51,996 nucleotides of DNA from Shewanella benthica KT99 (GTDB lineage: Bacteria; Pseudomonadota; Gammaproteobacteria; Enterobacterales; Shewanellaceae): the NCBI RefSeq assembly GCF_000172075.1, contig NZ_ABIC01000031.1:1-51996 (forward strand), read 5' to 3'. Of this stretch, positions 49,531 to 51,996 are shown piece by piece. A program made the position numbers and the translations under genes. Each line of letters starts with the position of its first letter. Position 1 is the first letter of the stretch. The notes below the pieces were generated by a model. That model saw nothing but the letters and a program-made list of their open reading frames with translations. It was not told where the DNA came from and made no database searches.

Positions 49531-49878
49531 ATCGATCACCGCCAGTAATTGACCCTTAGTGACTCTGTCACCCTCTTCCACCTTGATGATTTCAATCAAG
49601 CCTGAGATGCGAGTGACCACCTTGGCTTCTTCCGGAGCTTCCAGTGTGGCAGTTGTGCTGTAGAAAGAAGAGACATCCCCCTGAATCACGGTCGTCGTTT
49701 CGACAGGGACGGCATACTTCTCCTCTTCTTTAGGAGGCTCTTCACCGCTACACGCTGAGAGTACAGATACTATGAGGAGAGGAAGTGCAAACTTGAAACC
49801 ATTGAGTGGGCGAGTTTGAATGCTAGATTTTTGTGAGTGAATGACTTGACTGTTAGCGAGTGTATTTAAAGAGTCCAT
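49507..49878 (-). pseudogene. RND periplasmic adaptor (membrane fusion protein), 3'-truncated
   Basis: About 110 N-terminal residues of an HlyD/AcrA-type adaptor: lipoprotein signal (LLIVSVLSAC-SGEE), then the biotinyl-lipoyl half motif KVEEGDRVTKGQLLAVIDAKR. The gene ends abruptly and its sequence runs straight into permease sequence in another frame near 49520-49530. A deletion therefore removed the rest of the adaptor and the start of the permease gene. ATG 49878 is supported by AGGTG. Confidence 0.87.
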
Positions 49879-50203
49879 GTAAAACACCTAAGTTGTTTGT
49901 TGCAATTGTGATTAAATAAGCACAAAATATTCCAAATAATGAACGTCTTAAATACAGTGGTTTAGTGCTTATGTTTTTGCTCTGGTTAAAATGGCTAAAT
50001 ATTATGTAGCGAAAAGGTTTAAAGGTTGATGTTTTTGACTAAGAGGAATTTAACGATTAATCTTGTGACAATTCAAACGTCATTTGATACAAGAGTATTG
50101 CAGTTGATAGAAGCTTACCAAATTAATAATATAAAAAAAGGCACTCGATGAGTGCCTTTTTTTAGTTCCTGCTCACTAGGTTCTAGAACCTAGTGCCGAG
50201 ACG
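49879..50203 (-). other. Gap between gltA and the adaptor pseudogene
   Basis: About 325 AT-rich bases with the gltA terminator at the right end and presumably the former promoter of the efflux operon. No gene is seen. Confidence 0.5.
50133..50163 (-). terminator. Rho-independent terminator after gltA
   Basis: AAAAAAGGCACTC and GAGTGCCTTTTTT with a short GAT-type loop, giving a U-run for the leftward transcript. Confidence 0.88.
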
Positions 50204-51496
50204 TTAAGATTCACGTTTGTCTTGTGGGACAAAAGAGCGCTCAGGTGCACCGGTATACAATTGACGTGGACGACTGATCTTATGACCAGGTTGATCCAAC
50301 ATCTCTTTCCAATGAGCAATCCAACCCACTGTGCGCGCTAAAGCGAACAGTACAGTGAACATGCTAGTCGGTATACCGATAGCCTTCATGATGATGCCTG
50401 AGTAGAAGTCGACGTTTGGATATAGCTTCTTAGAGACGAAATAATCATCTTCAAGGGCGATACGTTCGAGTTCCATGGCAACATCGAGCAGTGGGTCGTT
50501 AACATTAAGCTCTTTAAGGACTTCATGACAGGTTTCACGCATAACTTTAGCGCGAGGGTCGAAGTTCTTATAGACGCGATGTCCGAAGCCCATCAGACGG
50601 AAAGGATCTTCCTTGTCTTTAGCGCGAGCGATGAACTCAGGGATACGATCCACTGTGCCGATCTCTTCGAGCATGGTCAGACACGCTTCGTTAGCGCCGC
50701 CGTGAGCCGGTCCCCAAAGTGATGCAATACCCGCTGCAATACATGCAAATGGGTTAGCACCTGAAGAGCCGGCCATACGTACTGTCGATGTCGATGCGTT
50801 TTGCTCATGATCTGCATGCAGAATAAAGATGCGATCCATGGCACGTTCAACAATCGGGTTAACCTCGTATTCTTCACAGGGCACAGCAAACATCATGCTG
50901 AGGAAGTTACCCACGTAGCTCAAGTCATTACGTGGATACACGAATGGCTGGCCGATCGAGTACTTGTAACACATGGCGGCAATTGTCGGCATCTTAGAGA
51001 TTAGACGGAAAGCGGCGATTTCGCGGTGACGCTCATCGTTAACATCTAGTGAATCTTGGTAAAATGCAGAAAGTGCACCAGTAATACCACATAACATAGC
51101 CATGGGGTGAGCATCACGTCTGAAGCCTTTAAAGAAGGCGACTAGTTGCTCGTTAACCATGGTGTGGTTCTTAACTGTATGAACAAACTGTTCGTACTGA
51201 GTTTTGGTTGGTAGCTCTCCATACAGCAGCAAATAACACAGATCTAAATAATCTGAATTTACGGCTAATTCACCAATAGGGTATCCGCGGTGAAGCAGTA
51301 TTCCTTGTGCGCCGTCGATATAGGTAATCGCAGATTCGCAGGAGGCTGTCGCGAGAAATCCTAGATCGAAGGTAAAGTAACCTGTACTACCTAATTTGCT
51401 GATGTCGATGACATCGAAGCCTGCCGTTCCTTTTTTTATTGGCAGATCGATTGAGTCATTTCCTGGCAGTTCCAACTTGGCTATATTTTCAGCCAT
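50204..51496 (-). CDS. gltA: Citrate synthase (type II)
   Basis: Condenses oxaloacetate and acetyl-CoA to citrate. 430 residues. With ATG 51496 the catalytic residues fall at His306 ([13 protein letters not shown]) and Asp363 (DFYSG), the same numbers as in the hexameric, NADH-inhibited E. coli enzyme. AAGGAGA lies upstream, so the longer open frame to 51571 is not used. Divergent from sdhC, as is usual in gammaproteobacteria. Confidence 0.97.
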   Translation of the reverse strand: MAENIAKLELPGNDSIDLPIKKGTAGFDVIDISKLGSTGYFTFDLGFLATASCESAITYIDGAQGILLHRGYPIGELAVNSDYLDLCYLLLYGELPTKTQYEQFVHTVKNHTMVNEQLVAFFKGFRRDAHPMAMLCGITGALSAFYQDSLDVNDERHREIAAFRLISKMPTIAAMCYKYSIGQPFVYPRNDLSYVGNFLSMMFAVPCEEYEVNPIVERAMDRIFILHADHEQNASTSTVRMAGSSGANPFACIAAGIASLWGPAHGGANEACLTMLEEIGTVDRIPEFIARAKDKEDPFRLMGFGHRVYKNFDPRAKVMRETCHEVLKELNVNDPLLDVAMELERIALEDDYFVSKKLYPNVDFYSGIIMKAIGIPTSMFTVLFALARTVGWIAHWKEMLDQPGHKISRPRQLYTGAPERSFVPQDKRES

Positions 51497-51926
51497 ACCC
51501 GTTCTCCTTACTTCATTCTTATGTGAGTGCGGCTTATCAAACGCCAACACTTTACAGTGAATCCAGATCACATTTCAATTTAAATAAGCGTTTAAATTTC
51601 TTAGACCATGGTCTTATTTAGCCTAAACCCCATAACAGAACAGGTACTTGGCAGATTTTTTACCAAAAAAACAATATTTGCATAATGTGATGTTTGTATT
51701 TGACATTTGCCGCGGGTATACTTGCTTCGGCTCAGAAGAGCCGCAGATATTGCCGTTTAGAGAGCAGTTGATCGATAACTTGATAACTTGTCTTTAAAAC
51801 GTTAAGTGTCTGTTTAAACTTTTCTTTTGTAACAGCATCGAAGTGTGAACCATTCTCGGTTCGATGTTTGAACAAAAGTGGTTCGTATAACAAAAATATA
51901 GCTCAATAGAGCAGAGTGAGCAGAAC
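51497..51926. promoter_or_regulatory. Divergent gltA/sdhC control region
   Basis: 430 bases between two TCA-cycle genes read in opposite directions. GTTAA (51801) and GTTTA (51812) are spaced 11 bases apart, as in ArcA direct-repeat boxes, and ArcA control of these genes is well known in enterics. A TTTGTA/TATACT promoter-like pair with an 18-base spacer is near 51690-51725. Both assignments are by consensus only. No gene is seen. Confidence 0.45.
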
Positions 51927-51996
51927 GTGAAAAAGCAAAGACCTGTCCATCTAGATTTGCAGACCATGCGCTTTCCAGCAACAGCGATCGCGTCTA
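51927..51996 (+). CDS. sdhC: Succinate dehydrogenase cytochrome b556 subunit, 3'-truncated by the window
   Basis: The last 70 bases encode VKKQRPVHLDLQTMRFPATA, the N-terminus of the SdhC membrane anchor that binds heme b and ubiquinone. GTG start at 51927 with GAGTGAG upstream. The rest lies outside the window. Confidence 0.85.
   Translation, partial: MKKQRPVHLDLQTMRFPATAIAS

Noticed and set aside
51497..51571. 25-residue N-terminal extension of gltA
   Set aside because: Catalytic residue numbering and AAGGAGA both support ATG 51496.

Overview
The window is a chromosomal stretch of a gammaproteobacterium, almost certainly Shewanella. Gene order (adk-hemH-gsk, topA...cysB, mfd-csiV, lolCDE-comEC-msbA-lpxK-Trm112, divergent gltA/sdhC) and protein sequences fit that genus. 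Several decayed genes and an insertion sequence would suit a marine or deep-sea member such as the benthica/violacea group, but the species cannot be fixed from sequence alone. Both edges cut genes: adk is truncated at the left and sdhC at the right. The first ~95 bases look like low-quality contig-end sequence.

Layout. 1-4.7 kb: adk, ferrochelatase, inosine-guanosine kinase and a dicarboxylate/amino-acid symporter. 4.9-9.2 kb: a 1432-residue lipoprotein made of Ig-like repeats. 9.3-17.1 kb: astB, topA, a complete 1020-bp IS1595-family element with an 8-bp target duplication, a conserved membrane-anchored protein and cysB. 17.2-22.2 kb: sdaA with a 7-bp microsatellite in its leader, nagZ-ycfP, acylphosphatase and csiV. 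22.2-26.4 kb: mfd and a PilZ-like protein. 26.5-36.0 kb: an envelope block with lolC, lolD, lolE, a DUF2062 protein, comEC, msbA, lpxK and a Trm112-like protein. 36.2-42.3 kb: a small kinase-like protein and two secreted metallopeptidases. 42.4-47.6 kb: a cysteine-rich DUF11-repeat exported protein, a DsbA-family lipoprotein and a sigma-54 activator of VpsR type. 47.9-49.9 kb: a collapsed RND efflux operon (pseudogenes). 50.2 kb to the end: gltA and the first codons of sdhC.

The most unusual structure is between lolD and lolE (28477-28784). The lolD/lolE junction has been amplified into four tandem units. Each unit carries its own ribosome-binding site, ATG and short open frame, and each stop overlaps the next start as ATGA, so a chain of four potentially coupled mini-ORFs leads from lolD into lolE. 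A second candidate system is the three-gene set at 42.4-47.6 kb. There a secreted protein with 20 cysteines sits behind its own thiol oxidoreductase and an enhancer-binding regulator.

Functional themes: lipoprotein and LPS export (LolCDE, MsbA, LpxK), cell-wall and envelope upkeep (NagZ, CsiV), DNA topology and repair (TopA, Mfd, ComEC), amino-acid catabolism (AstB, SdaA), central metabolism (GltA, SdhC, HemH, Adk) and exported repeat proteins or proteases at the cell surface.
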